Shown here: one piece after another, positions 1 through 7,793 of the stretch | How the letters are laid out: each line of letters opens with the position of its first letter | Position numbering within the stretch: position 1 is the stretch's first letter | NCBI GenBank assembly: GCA_944323475.1 | Contig: CALUSQ010000002.1 | Location: 1-64,000 of the forward strand | From: Candidatus Gastranaerophilales bacterium | GTDB taxonomy: Bacteria; Cyanobacteriota; Vampirovibrionia; Gastranaerophilales; Gastranaerophilaceae | Direction of reading: 5' to 3' | DNA: 64,000 nucleotides | The notes under the pieces: model-generated | What the model saw: only the letters and a program-made list of their open reading frames with translations | The model's database searches: none | Told to the model about the DNA's origin: nothing | Made by a program: the position numbers and the translations under genes

Positions 1-28
1 TCGCTTTTTCTGTAAAACGTTCAAACAT
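1..28 (-). CDS. clpC: ATP-dependent Clp protease ATPase ClpC, first codons only
   Basis: Only the first nine codons are in the window; they read MFERFTEKA on the minus strand, the usual start of cyanobacterial and Firmicutes ClpC. The family is a Hsp100 AAA+ unfoldase that feeds ClpP. A ribosome-binding site, CAGGAG, lies eight bases before the ATG. The rest of the gene lies to the left of the window, so domain content cannot be checked. The call rests on a short but distinctive peptide. Confidence 0.7.
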
Positions 29-90
29 TATTAACTCCTGTTCGTATATGTTTTGTTTACAGTCCATCTACTATAAACATATTTGTATTT

Positions 91-120
91 ATTTTACCTC
101 ATAACATAGATTTGTTTCAA
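91..120 (-). promoter_or_regulatory. Probable sigma-70-type promoter for clpC
   Basis: On the minus strand TTGAAA (115-120) is followed after 18 bases by TAAAAT (91-96). It gives a leader of about 55 bases before the clpC ATG. No CIRCE or CtsR-like repeat was seen next to it. Confidence 0.45.
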
Positions 121-139
121 CTTATTATTTTTTTTAAGC

Positions 140-817
140 TTATTTTTCAAGTTTTTCCAGAAGTCTTTTTGCTGGAAAATATCCATAACCTTTTTCTAAA
201 CTGATTTTCAGTGAATTAATTGCTTGAGAAATATCTTTTTTTTCAATGTAGTATTTTGCAAGCATGAAATGTACTTCTGGGTCAACATAGCAGACATCTT
301 TTGCTTTTTGAAGAAACAGGTAGGCTAAATCATAATAATTGTTGTTGATAAAAACACGTCCTATAAATTTATAACTTTCTTGATTGTTTCTTTCTAAAAG
401 ATGTGCTCCATTTACTATGTTTTCGCAATAAGTAATTAAATTTGCTTTTAACATTGCATCTAGATCGACTTCAAGAAATGCCCTAATTTGAAAGAAACTC
501 GGTATGTTGATTACATATAAATTTATAAATTCTAACAAGGACTTACCCCAAAGTGATGCAGAATTTTCTGTTTTTATTTCATTCCAAATTTTTTTTGTAT
601 TTTCAATATTTCCACAAAGAAGCTCACATCTGCCATGTTCGTATAGCATATTTAACTTTTCATATAATTTAGATGCTTCTTTATAATTTTGTTCTTCTAA
701 ATAGATTCTTGCTAAATATTCTTGCTCTAAATCAGTGTTTGAATCTATTAATTTATTTTTTAATTCTTTGTAATTTTTTTTGACAAAAAATTCTGTCATT
801 AATTCTTGTTTTTGCAT
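140..817 (-). CDS. TPR-like helical-repeat protein, unknown function
   Basis: A 225-residue soluble protein made of paired helices. The segments around residues 40-60 and 175-215 fit TPR units (for example YLARIYLEEQNYKEASKLYE). There is no signal peptide or membrane segment. It starts five bases after the csrA stop and is the third gene of fliW-csrA-TPR, so it is probably cotranscribed and may act as a protein-binding partner in the same regulatory circuit; that is inference. No good ribosome-binding site is visible before either possible ATG (817 or 799), which suggests translational coupling to csrA. Confidence 0.75.
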   Translation of the reverse strand: MQKQELMTEFFVKKNYKELKNKLIDSNTDLEQEYLARIYLEEQNYKEASKLYEKLNMLYEHGRCELLCGNIENTKKIWNEIKTENSASLWGKSLLEFINLYVINIPSFFQIRAFLEVDLDAMLKANLITYCENIVNGAHLLERNNQESYKFIGRVFINNNYYDLAYLFLQKAKDVCYVDPEVHFMLAKYYIEKKDISQAINSLKISLEKGYGYFPAKRLLEKLEK

Positions 818-822
818 AAGTA

Positions 823-1110
823 TTATTCATTATGAAGTTTGTTTGTCAGGTTTTCATAATTTGTGTTATTAACTGTAACACCTCTGTTTTTTAATAATTC
901 ATGTAACGCGCTCATTGAATTAGTTGATGCATTTTTACTGTCTGTATTTGCTGTTTTAATCTCTTTGTATAGCTCTTCTCTATATACAGAAACATTTTTT
1001 GGTGCATTAATCCCAATTCTAACAGTATTTTGATTTGAATCAAGTACTATAATTTCTATATCATCATTTAAAATTATCTTTTCGCCAATTTTTCTTGCCA
1101 ATACTAGCAT
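823..1110 (-). CDS. csrA: Carbon storage regulator CsrA
   Basis: CsrA is a small dimeric RNA-binding protein that blocks or stabilises mRNAs at GGA motifs near ribosome-binding sites. The first 55 residues match the family: MLVLARKIGEKIIL at the N-terminus, VRIGINAPKNVSVYREE across beta strands 4-5, with the RNA-contacting Arg near residue 44. At 95 residues it is longer than the usual 60-75, with a Ser/Thr/Asn-rich tail that resembles the longer C-termini of CsrA proteins that work with FliW. It follows fliW by 40 bases and has an AGGAG ribosome-binding site. Candidate target hairpins occur elsewhere in this window (51413, 57936, 60293, 61454). Confidence 0.95.
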   Translation of the reverse strand: MLVLARKIGEKIILNDDIEIIVLDSNQNTVRIGINAPKNVSVYREELYKEIKTANTDSKNASTNSMSALHELLKNRGVTVNNTNYENLTNKLHNE

Positions 1111-1150
1111 TTTTTTCTCCTGTCTCTAAAATCATCTTTTAACTGTCACT

Positions 1151-1579
1151 TTAATCTTTAATTAAAGGAGCTTTTACCGGATAATTTGAGTTTGAAAGTA
1201 TTAATTGCATTCCTTCTCTGTTAGTCGCATTTATAATTATTGGTGCAAGAAGGTTTATTGTTGCCAGTCTTGGATTTCCGGCAGGGATTGTTACTATATT
1301 TAATGATATTAATGACTCAACTGATGTCAATGATATTTTTTCAGCTTTATCTGTAGGTATTTCAAATTGATAATCAATATCAAATAATGCTGGTGATGTA
1401 ACAGGAAATGCCAAATCAGGGTCTTCAATTGATTGAAGCCACTTAAAGGCAGAATTCTCTGAATGTTCTACCAGTACGTATTTTGACAAATGGTCATAAC
1501 CTATAACAGGTTCTACAAAATCGAATATTAAATTTTCATCAATTTGTATTTCACCAAATTTTGTTGTGTTTAATTTCAT
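1151..1579 (-). CDS. fliW: Flagellar assembly factor FliW (CsrA antagonist)
   Basis: The 142-residue length and motifs such as FGEIQIDENLIFDF, GYDHLSKYVLVEH and SLNIVTIPAGNP fit FliW, a beta-barrel protein that binds CsrA allosterically and, in known systems, also binds flagellin, so that flagellin secretion frees FliW to inactivate CsrA. It lies directly upstream of csrA in one unit, as in Bacillus and Campylobacter relatives. The start has a GAGG ribosome-binding site. No flagellin or other flagellar structural gene is in the window, so the partner protein here is open. Confidence 0.93.
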   Translation of the reverse strand: MKLNTTKFGEIQIDENLIFDFVEPVIGYDHLSKYVLVEHSENSAFKWLQSIEDPDLAFPVTSPALFDIDYQFEIPTDKAEKISLTSVESLISLNIVTIPAGNPRLATINLLAPIIINATNREGMQLILSNSNYPVKAPLIKD

Positions 1580-1632
1580 TTTTCCTCAGCAAGTCTATTT
1601 ATATTTAAAGTAATCAATACAATACATTATAA

Positions 1633-2382
1633 TTAATACATTGGCATTTGAGACATCATCATAGTCTGAATTAGTTCCGGTGATATTTTAGAATTTTGAT
1701 TTTGACTCATTAAAAAATACGGAAGCATATTGGCCAAGCCATTGTTTGATTGATTGTCGTTACTAAGCAACATGTTCATTTGCATCATTTCAGGATTGTT
1801 GTACATTGAATTCATTCCTGTCATTGGGTTAAAACCAACTTTCGCTAATGTTTTTACTGCCTCAGCAATCTCTTCATTCGATGGCATTTCAGACTTTTTG
1901 GGTGTGCTAAGTTCATCATTTATATTTTCTCTAATTCTGTCTAATTTCTTTTTATTAACTTCTGCTTGAACAGATGGGTCATAGAATTTTTTAGAGTTAA
2001 TAAATTTTTCTAAGTCATCAGTTTGTTCAGTATATTTAGCACATTCTTCCGGTGTATTTATACAAGCAATACCTCTTTCAGCATATGTAACTATAGTTTT
2101 GTTGCTATTTAGTGCTTTTACTTTTTCATATGCAGAAAGTGCTTCATCTTTTTTCCCTAATTGAACATATGATAGTGCTTGATAGTAGTGTGCATATATG
2201 TTCGATGGGTTTTTCTTTATAATATCCTGTGTTGCTTGCAAACATCCAAGATAATTTTGTGCTTTGTATTTTTGAACCATTGCTCTAACAACAGAATCAG
2301 AAACATTCTGTGCAAAACAAACAGCCGGTATTGATATTAAAGCTAACAATGTTAATCCAAAAACTAATTTTTTTAAGTTCAT
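1633..2382 (-). CDS. Secreted TPR protein, unknown function
   Basis: The 249-residue protein starts with a clear signal peptide (basic start, hydrophobic core, cleavage around VCFA-QN at residue 24). Residues 30-105 form two or three TPR units (YLGCLQATQDIIKKNPSNIY, then GKKDEALSAYEKVKAL). A Cys pair lies near residues 106 and 113. The tail is rich in Met, Asn and Gln and ends in MMMSQMPMY. It probably acts outside the inner membrane as a protein scaffold. It lies about 50 bases before fliW on the same strand, so read-through into fliW-csrA is possible. Confidence 0.75.
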   Translation of the reverse strand: MNLKKLVFGLTLLALISIPAVCFAQNVSDSVVRAMVQKYKAQNYLGCLQATQDIIKKNPSNIYAHYYQALSYVQLGKKDEALSAYEKVKALNSNKTIVTYAERGIACINTPEECAKYTEQTDDLEKFINSKKFYDPSVQAEVNKKKLDRIRENINDELSTPKKSEMPSNEEIAEAVKTLAKVGFNPMTGMNSMYNNPEMMQMNMLLSNDNQSNNGLANMLPYFLMSQNQNSKISPELIQTMMMSQMPMY

Positions 2383-2503
2383 ACCTTTATATCCTTTACT
2401 AATCTTATTTAATTATTCTTCACTATAAGTCAATTTATTATAAATTATATAGTATTTTTTATTAAAATACATAATGTATATGGTCTAAAATATTTTATTT
2501 TAA

Positions 2504-3853
2504 TTACATTTTGTATATTTCATTTATTAATGTATCTTCAAATTTTTTCACATTAACAGTGTTTTGATTATGATTTTGAATTAATATTGCAAAACTGTAT
2601 TTTTTCTTGGATTTTGTGTCTATATATCCTGCTATAGAACTAATTCCGCTTGCAGTTCCTGTTTTTGCTCTGAGTTGCAGACTTATATCTGTTAATCTGT
2701 TTGACAGAGTTCCTTCAATTGGTTTGGGTAAAAGTGTAACAAATTGTTCAAAATCTTTCTCTTTATATATTTTATTTAGTGCCTCAGTAATCCAATCTAC
2801 AGTCATAAGATCGTTTCTTGATATTCCGCAAGCATCAACTAAAATGTGTGAATCTGGTTTTAAATTTGAGTAGTATTTTTCAAACATCTTAATTGCATTT
2901 TCAGTTGTGCCTTGACTATTTGAGTATTGTCCGCCTGCTACTTTGAATATCATTTCAGAGTAAAAATTATTGCTGTTTTTTAAAGTTATTCCTAATATTT
3001 CGCTTAGTGGAGCACTTGATATTTCAGCAATTCTGGATACTCCTGTTGGGAAAGGCGCAATTTTTATTGCTCCGGTATGTTTAATTCCTGCTGAAGCAAG
3101 TGATGCGTTTAGTTCATAAGTAAAATATCTTTCAGGATTGTTTATAGGGAGCTCTATCTTTATTGGCGATTTTACACTACCTTTTATATATGTCATATCT
3201 GAGCCGTTCCAAGGAGTTCTTTCAAACTCTATTTTGTTTTCTGAACCATTTTTAAGCAGGTTTACAATATGCATTGTATAAGAACTTTTATTTTTAATTT
3301 CTGGCAGTGAGCCATTTTTTCCTGGTTGAATAGTTAGATCAATTTTATTTTCATTTATAGAAAATGGTGAATATTTAGGCAAGAGTGAATTTGTATCGTC
3401 ATCCCACATCCAGCCGATACCCCATTGTTTATTGTCTATAATAAAAGGGTCAATGACAATGTCATTAATTGGTTTGTTGTATTTCTGTTTAACTGATTTT
3501 AAAAGAGTGATTAAGCTTCCTCTATTTAGTGTTGGGTCTGCTCCTAGTTTTATGTATAAATTGCCTTTTTTGTCAATATATGCTGTTGTTTTAAAGCGGT
3601 AGTCTGCTCCAAGTTCAGAGTAAGCACTTCTCATTGTAAATATTTTTTGAACTGAAGCAGGATTCATAAGTTTATTTTGGTTATATTCGTATATTACTCG
3701 TCCTGTTTTGGTATCTTTGACAGATACAGCTATTGTTGATGTTTTATTTAATTGTGATTTTTGTATTAAGCTATCTAAACTTGCTGCATTTGCATTTGTT
3801 GCAGATACGAATACAAATACAATTGACATTAAAATTGGTAATATTTTATTCAT
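2504..3853 (-). CDS. dacB: D-alanyl-D-alanine carboxypeptidase/endopeptidase, PBP4 (peptidase S13)
   Basis: A penicillin-binding protein of the S13 family that trims or opens peptide cross-links of peptidoglycan in the periplasm. The 449 residues carry a signal peptide (cleaved near ANA-AS, residue 23), the SxxK nucleophile motif as SVQK (67-70), an SNN motif within KNSNNFYSEM (about 297) and KTG within RAKTGTASG (about 395). The long insertion between SxxK and SNN is typical of S13. It overlaps the amidase gene upstream by eight bases. All catalytic motifs are intact. Confidence 0.92.
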   Translation of the reverse strand: MNKILPILMSIVFVFVSATNANAASLDSLIQKSQLNKTSTIAVSVKDTKTGRVIYEYNQNKLMNPASVQKIFTMRSAYSELGADYRFKTTAYIDKKGNLYIKLGADPTLNRGSLITLLKSVKQKYNKPINDIVIDPFIIDNKQWGIGWMWDDDTNSLLPKYSPFSINENKIDLTIQPGKNGSLPEIKNKSSYTMHIVNLLKNGSENKIEFERTPWNGSDMTYIKGSVKSPIKIELPINNPERYFTYELNASLASAGIKHTGAIKIAPFPTGVSRIAEISSAPLSEILGITLKNSNNFYSEMIFKVAGGQYSNSQGTTENAIKMFEKYYSNLKPDSHILVDACGISRNDLMTVDWITEALNKIYKEKDFEQFVTLLPKPIEGTLSNRLTDISLQLRAKTGTASGISSIAGYIDTKSKKKYSFAILIQNHNQNTVNVKKFEDTLINEIYKM

Positions 3854-4676
3854 AAATTTTTATCTCCTTATATTTAAAAGATTCAAAACTTAAATCTCTT
3901 CTGTTAGCTATCAAAGGAAAGCTATTTCTTAATTCTTTAACTTCATTTAAATCAATTTCACATAAAAAACAATCTTCTTCTTCATTTAACATTGCAATGA
4001 TATCGCCCCAAGGGTTAATAATCATTGAATGCCCAAGATTATGCTCATTGTTTTTAATCTTTCCTGTTTGATCAGCAACTACCATAAAACATTGATTCTC
4101 TATTGCTCGTGCTCTATGCATTATATTCCAATGTTCAAGCTTTTTGTTTGACCAAGCTGCCATATTCACAAAAATTTCTACTCCGGCTTTAGAATATTCT
4201 CTGTACACTTCAGGAAAACGAATGTCATAGCAGATTGATAAACCTATTTTTGTATGACCTGTGTCTAATATCTTTAGCTCGTTTCCTGTCGAAATATATT
4301 TGTTTTCTTCAGAGCCTTTATGAGAAAACAGATGCATTTTATCGTATGTTGTTAGCAGTTTACCTTTGGGTGATATCACTGGACAAGTGTTTTTATATAC
4401 ATTGTCTAGTTTTTGAATAAAAGTACCGCCTATTACTGTAGTTTTAAATGTTTGTGCAATATTTTTTAAGAAATCTATGGTTGAGCTGTTTTCGATAGTT
4501 TCAGCTTCGGATTTAAAATTTTGGCAGTACCATCCAACAGACCAAACCTCTGGTAACACAATAAAGTCAATCTGTTCTCCATTGTATCTTTCAAGCATAT
4601 TGTATACATTGGCAAATGTTGCATCTTTGTTGCCAATTATTGCATTATTTTGTACTACCAAAAATTTCAACTTCAT
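3846..4676 (-). CDS. Carbon-nitrogen hydrolase (nitrilase superfamily, omega-amidase-like)
   Basis: The 276-residue protein has the Glu-Lys-Cys triad of the nitrilase superfamily: Glu in LPEVWSVGW (about 43), Lys in TYDKMHLF (about 113) and Cys in GLSICYDIRFPEVYR (about 147). The last motif and the length resemble YafV/Nit2 omega-amidases, which hydrolyse alpha-ketoglutaramate and similar amides in the cytosol. The exact substrate cannot be read from the sequence. It overlaps the downstream PBP4 gene, so the two are translated from one mRNA. Confidence 0.88.
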   Translation of the reverse strand: MKLKFLVVQNNAIIGNKDATFANVYNMLERYNGEQIDFIVLPEVWSVGWYCQNFKSEAETIENSSTIDFLKNIAQTFKTTVIGGTFIQKLDNVYKNTCPVISPKGKLLTTYDKMHLFSHKGSEENKYISTGNELKILDTGHTKIGLSICYDIRFPEVYREYSKAGVEIFVNMAAWSNKKLEHWNIMHRARAIENQCFMVVADQTGKIKNNEHNLGHSMIINPWGDIIAMLNEEEDCFLCEIDLNEVKELRNSFPLIANRRDLSFESFKYKEIKIYE

Positions 4677-4718
4677 TTTTTAATTATAGTACAAAACATA
4701 AAATATGGGCTACAATGC

Positions 4719-6014
4719 TTATTTTGTTATTATTTCTCCTATAATTTTATCATTTTTTTTATCAAACGATTTTATAACTATGTTTTGTGTTGTATTTTTT
4801 AAATTAGTGTCGTTTGAATTAATAAGTATGTTGATATAATTATCAGTTACTCCTTTTAACAGACCTGTGTGTTTATCCGGCCTTTTTTCAATAATAACCT
4901 GATGTTGAGTATTCTTGTTTTTGATTAAGAATTTTTTATATTTTTCTTTTGCAATTTCTTTAAGTATATTTGCACGCTCTACTTTTATTTTCTCTAAAAC
5001 TTGATTCTGCATGTTTGCAGCTTTAGTATTGTTTCTAATTGAATATGGAAATACATGAATATTAGAAAGCTTGGATTTATCAGCATTTTGCACAGTTGTC
5101 TCAAAATCCTCATCACTTTCGTTTGGAAAACCTACTATTATGTCACTGCCAATAAATGGCAAATTAAATTTTTCATCTATTGCATCCATTAGCTCTAAGC
5201 AGCTTTGAGCTGAATATTTACGATTCATTGCTTTTAATGTTTTATCTGTTAATGATTGTAGCGACAGATGAAAATGAGGACAGAATTTTTTTGATTGCGA
5301 TAAAAAATCCAGTAATTTATCGTTTATTTCAATTGTATTTAATGAACCAAGTCTGTATCTTGTGATTTCAGTATTTTCAAGTTGTTCTAGTAAATTCAAA
5401 AGATTTTGCGGTTTATCAAAATCTTTACCCCATTGACCAATATGTATACCTGTTAAAACTACTTCTTTTATCCCGATATTAGTATATATTTCTACTTGTT
5501 TAATTATATTTTTTACACTGTTACTTCTGCTTTTTCCTCTGGCTAATGGGATTGTGCAATAGCTGCAATAGTTGTCACAGCCGTCTTGGATTTTTAAGTA
5601 ACCTCTTGTATTTGAGTATTCATGTACAAATTGGTTATTAAATGTGTTAATTTGAAAGATATCTGTAATTTTACTTGTATTTGTTTTTAATAATTCTGCT
5701 ATATCAAATTTATCGTCATTACCTAATACTAAATCAATATATGGCATGCCATTAACTTTTTGAGAATTTAGCTGTGCAGAACATCCTGTTAATACCGTGT
5801 ATATTTGAGGATTTTTGTGCTTTGCGTTGCGGATAGTTCTTAAAGCTTCAATATCAGCATTTTCAGTAACTGAGCATGAATTAAGAATAAATATATCAGC
5901 TTCTTCAATATTTTTTGATTCAGACATACCGATATCAATTAATTTTTCTTTTATAACAGCTGATTCTAGTTGATTTGATTTGCAGCCGTGTGTCTTTATA
6001 ACAAATTTTTTCAT
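4719..6014 (-). CDS. mtaB: tRNA (N6-threonylcarbamoyladenosine-37-C2)-methylthiotransferase MtaB
   Basis: A radical-SAM methylthiotransferase that converts t6A37 to ms2t6A in ANN-decoding tRNAs. The N-terminal UPF0004 domain has its three cluster cysteines (in THGCKSNQ, ILNSCSVT and VLTGCSAQ). The radical-SAM CxxxCxxC is GCDNYCSYCTIPLARG at about residue 150, and a TRAM-like domain closes the protein. THGCKSNQ and ARGKSRS favour MtaB over MiaB or RimO. I prefer the ATG at 6014 (MKKFVIKTHG) to one six codons upstream, because the family starts directly with the beta strand. Confidence 0.88.
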   Translation of the reverse strand: MKKFVIKTHGCKSNQLESAVIKEKLIDIGMSESKNIEEADIFILNSCSVTENADIEALRTIRNAKHKNPQIYTVLTGCSAQLNSQKVNGMPYIDLVLGNDDKFDIAELLKTNTSKITDIFQINTFNNQFVHEYSNTRGYLKIQDGCDNYCSYCTIPLARGKSRSNSVKNIIKQVEIYTNIGIKEVVLTGIHIGQWGKDFDKPQNLLNLLEQLENTEITRYRLGSLNTIEINDKLLDFLSQSKKFCPHFHLSLQSLTDKTLKAMNRKYSAQSCLELMDAIDEKFNLPFIGSDIIVGFPNESDEDFETTVQNADKSKLSNIHVFPYSIRNNTKAANMQNQVLEKIKVERANILKEIAKEKYKKFLIKNKNTQHQVIIEKRPDKHTGLLKGVTDNYINILINSNDTNLKNTTQNIVIKSFDKKNDKIIGEIITK

Positions 6015-6104
6015 ATTAATATTACTTAACACAAAATATTTATATAAACAAAAATTTATTTGTGTAGTATAATTATAATCTCAAGTTGCAAATGGAATTT
6101 ATTA

Positions 6105-6884
6105 ATGTCTATTTCTAGAGTAAATAATAATATTTCTTTTAAACAGACTCAAGCACAAGAGCCTTTAAAATTACACAAACTTGATGATGAAAGTATTTAT
6201 CAAATTGCTTCTTACGATTCTAAGCAGCGAATGAATAAGATTGCCCAAAATTCTTATAAGACAATTTTATTCACTATTCCTGTTGTTGATTCTGTTTTAG
6301 CTGGCATGACAAAAAATGGGAATCTGTCGTCAAAATTTGCAAAGTCTGCTAAGACATTAGGAAGTTGGGGAGCTGTTTTTGCTACAGGCTTTGCAGTTCT
6401 TGGCTTTAAAAAATATATAAATTCTAAAATTGACACATTAGATAATTTTGATAAAAATCATAGAGCATTATCTTTTGTTGCTGATTTGAGTTTTCTATAC
6501 GGTGCTTTGTTTGCTATGAGTGATGCTTTTATTAGATCTAAGGCTTTTGTAAAAAAGACTTTTCCTAATTTGTTAAACAACATAAATATTAAGGCTATTG
6601 AACCTGTAAAGAAATTTATAAACAATTCATCTTTTAACAACAAATTGGTTAAGTCATTTGATTCATTTATGAACTCTCATATGCACTATAATAAAGCTGC
6701 AAAACTAGTTGCTCTTTTGGCTGCTCCTGCTATTGCTATAGCGACTATGGTGCGTGTATCTAATGAAGCTAAAGCTGCTTCAATACAGGTCGAGAAGAAT
6801 GTTACTTATTTAAAAGCATTTAATGAAATGATTCCTTCTGAAAATAACCAATCAGAAGAAATTGATGCTATTAAAATTGATTGA
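6105..6884 (+). CDS. Lineage-specific membrane protein, unknown function
   Basis: I do not recognise a family. From the ATG at 6105 it is 259 residues: a hydrophilic N-terminus, then hydrophobic segments around TILFTIPVVDSVLAGM, GSWGAVFATGFAVLGF, LSFVADLSFLYGALFAM and KLVALLAAPAIAIATMV, so about four membrane spans. There is no signal peptide. A frame extending to 6060 would overlap TATAAT boxes (6068-6081), so the shorter form is preferred. It diverges from mtaB and precedes the tRNA gene. A similar hydrophobic, Ala/Gly-rich style is seen in the proteins at 9764 and 54759. Confidence 0.7.
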   Translation: MSISRVNNNISFKQTQAQEPLKLHKLDDESIYQIASYDSKQRMNKIAQNSYKTILFTIPVVDSVLAGMTKNGNLSSKFAKSAKTLGSWGAVFATGFAVLGFKKYINSKIDTLDNFDKNHRALSFVADLSFLYGALFAMSDAFIRSKAFVKKTFPNLLNNINIKAIEPVKKFINNSSFNNKLVKSFDSFMNSHMHYNKAAKLVALLAAPAIAIATMVRVSNEAKAASIQVEKNVTYLKAFNEMIPSENNQSEEIDAIKID

Positions 6885-6898
6885 TTTTAAAATTATAC

Positions 6899-6926
6899 TT
6901 GACCATGCACATTGTTAATGTATAAT
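6899..6926 (+). promoter_or_regulatory. Promoter of the tRNA gene
   Basis: TTGACC (6899-6904) and a perfect TATAAT (6921-6926) are separated by 16 bases. Transcription should start near 6933, about 15 bases before the mature tRNA end. Confidence 0.75.
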
Positions 6927-6947
6927 TTATACATATGTTATAGCCAC

Positions 6948-7019
<72 letters not shown>

Positions 7020-7024
7020 ATTTA

Positions 7025-7050
7025 AAAAGACTTCCTTGAGGAAGTCTTTT
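7025..7050 (+). terminator. Rho-independent terminator of the tRNA gene
   Basis: An 11-bp perfect stem (7025-7035 with 7040-7050, core AAGACTTCC/GGAAGTCTT), loop TTGA, followed by a T-rich stretch. Confidence 0.85.
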
Positions 7051-7156
7051 TTATTATGAAATTAACTTTTATATAAATTATCATATTAATTAGTTGTATG
7101 ATGTATTGATTTACATTTATTAGCAAATATTTTTTTGTTTGGATTTTAGCTTTAAT

Positions 7157-7786
7157 ATGAAAGTTATAAATTTACCACAAAATATTATTAAAACGCCTGC
7201 AGAATATAGAAGATGGATGAAAGAAATGATGCCTTTGCTGTTTAAAGAACCATCTGGACTTGAAAATATTAATTTACACAAAAAAACTATTATAAACAGC
7301 AGATATAATCTTCATAATTCGCCTGAGCATAATCTTTTTTTGGCAGATGCAATTCCTTCTTTAATTCAATCCTCTTTAAAATTGTTAATTACTGATTTTA
7401 ATAAAATTTATGAAAGAATTACTAATATGAGTAATTATGAGTTTTCTTTATTTAAAAAAGCTGGTGCAGGAAATTTTATTCAAAAAAGAACACTTCAAGC
7501 CCTAAATTTTGTTATGCCTAATGGCAATAACGCTAGAGTTACTTATAATTCATTCGATGAGCTTTTAAAGATTATTATTTTGGATTCAAATAAAAAGGTC
7601 CAAAGGGGCTATTTAATAGAAGATGGTAAAAAATTAATTAAAAATTTTGATATAAGATATCCTAATTCTGCTCCGAATGTCTTGCTATATGCAGATAAAA
7701 AATATATTGATGCTATATCCGGTACTTTACATTCTGATTTGAATAATATTTTACTGATAATGTCTGAAATCAAAAAGTATTTATAG
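7157..7786 (+). CDS. Hypothetical protein
   Basis: I do not recognise a family. It is 209 residues from the ATG at 7157; a TTG six codons upstream (7139) is also possible, and neither has a clear ribosome-binding site. It is soluble and mostly helical, with Asn/Lys/Ile-rich composition. It has no signal peptide, no membrane span, and no Cys or His cluster suggesting metal binding. It converges on the large gene at 7794, with only seven bases between stops. Confidence 0.6.
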   Translation: MKVINLPQNIIKTPAEYRRWMKEMMPLLFKEPSGLENINLHKKTIINSRYNLHNSPEHNLFLADAIPSLIQSSLKLLITDFNKIYERITNMSNYEFSLFKKAGAGNFIQKRTLQALNFVMPNGNNARVTYNSFDELLKIIILDSNKKVQRGYLIEDGKKLIKNFDIRYPNSAPNVLLYADKKYIDAISGTLHSDLNNILLIMSEIKKYL

Positions 7787-7793
7787 TTTTTAT

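Noticed and set aside
6105-6160. NISFKQ at the N-terminus of the 6105 protein and VSFKG within the 54759 protein as a shared short signal
   Set aside because: Only two imperfect occurrences at different places in the proteins; too little to claim a motif from this window.
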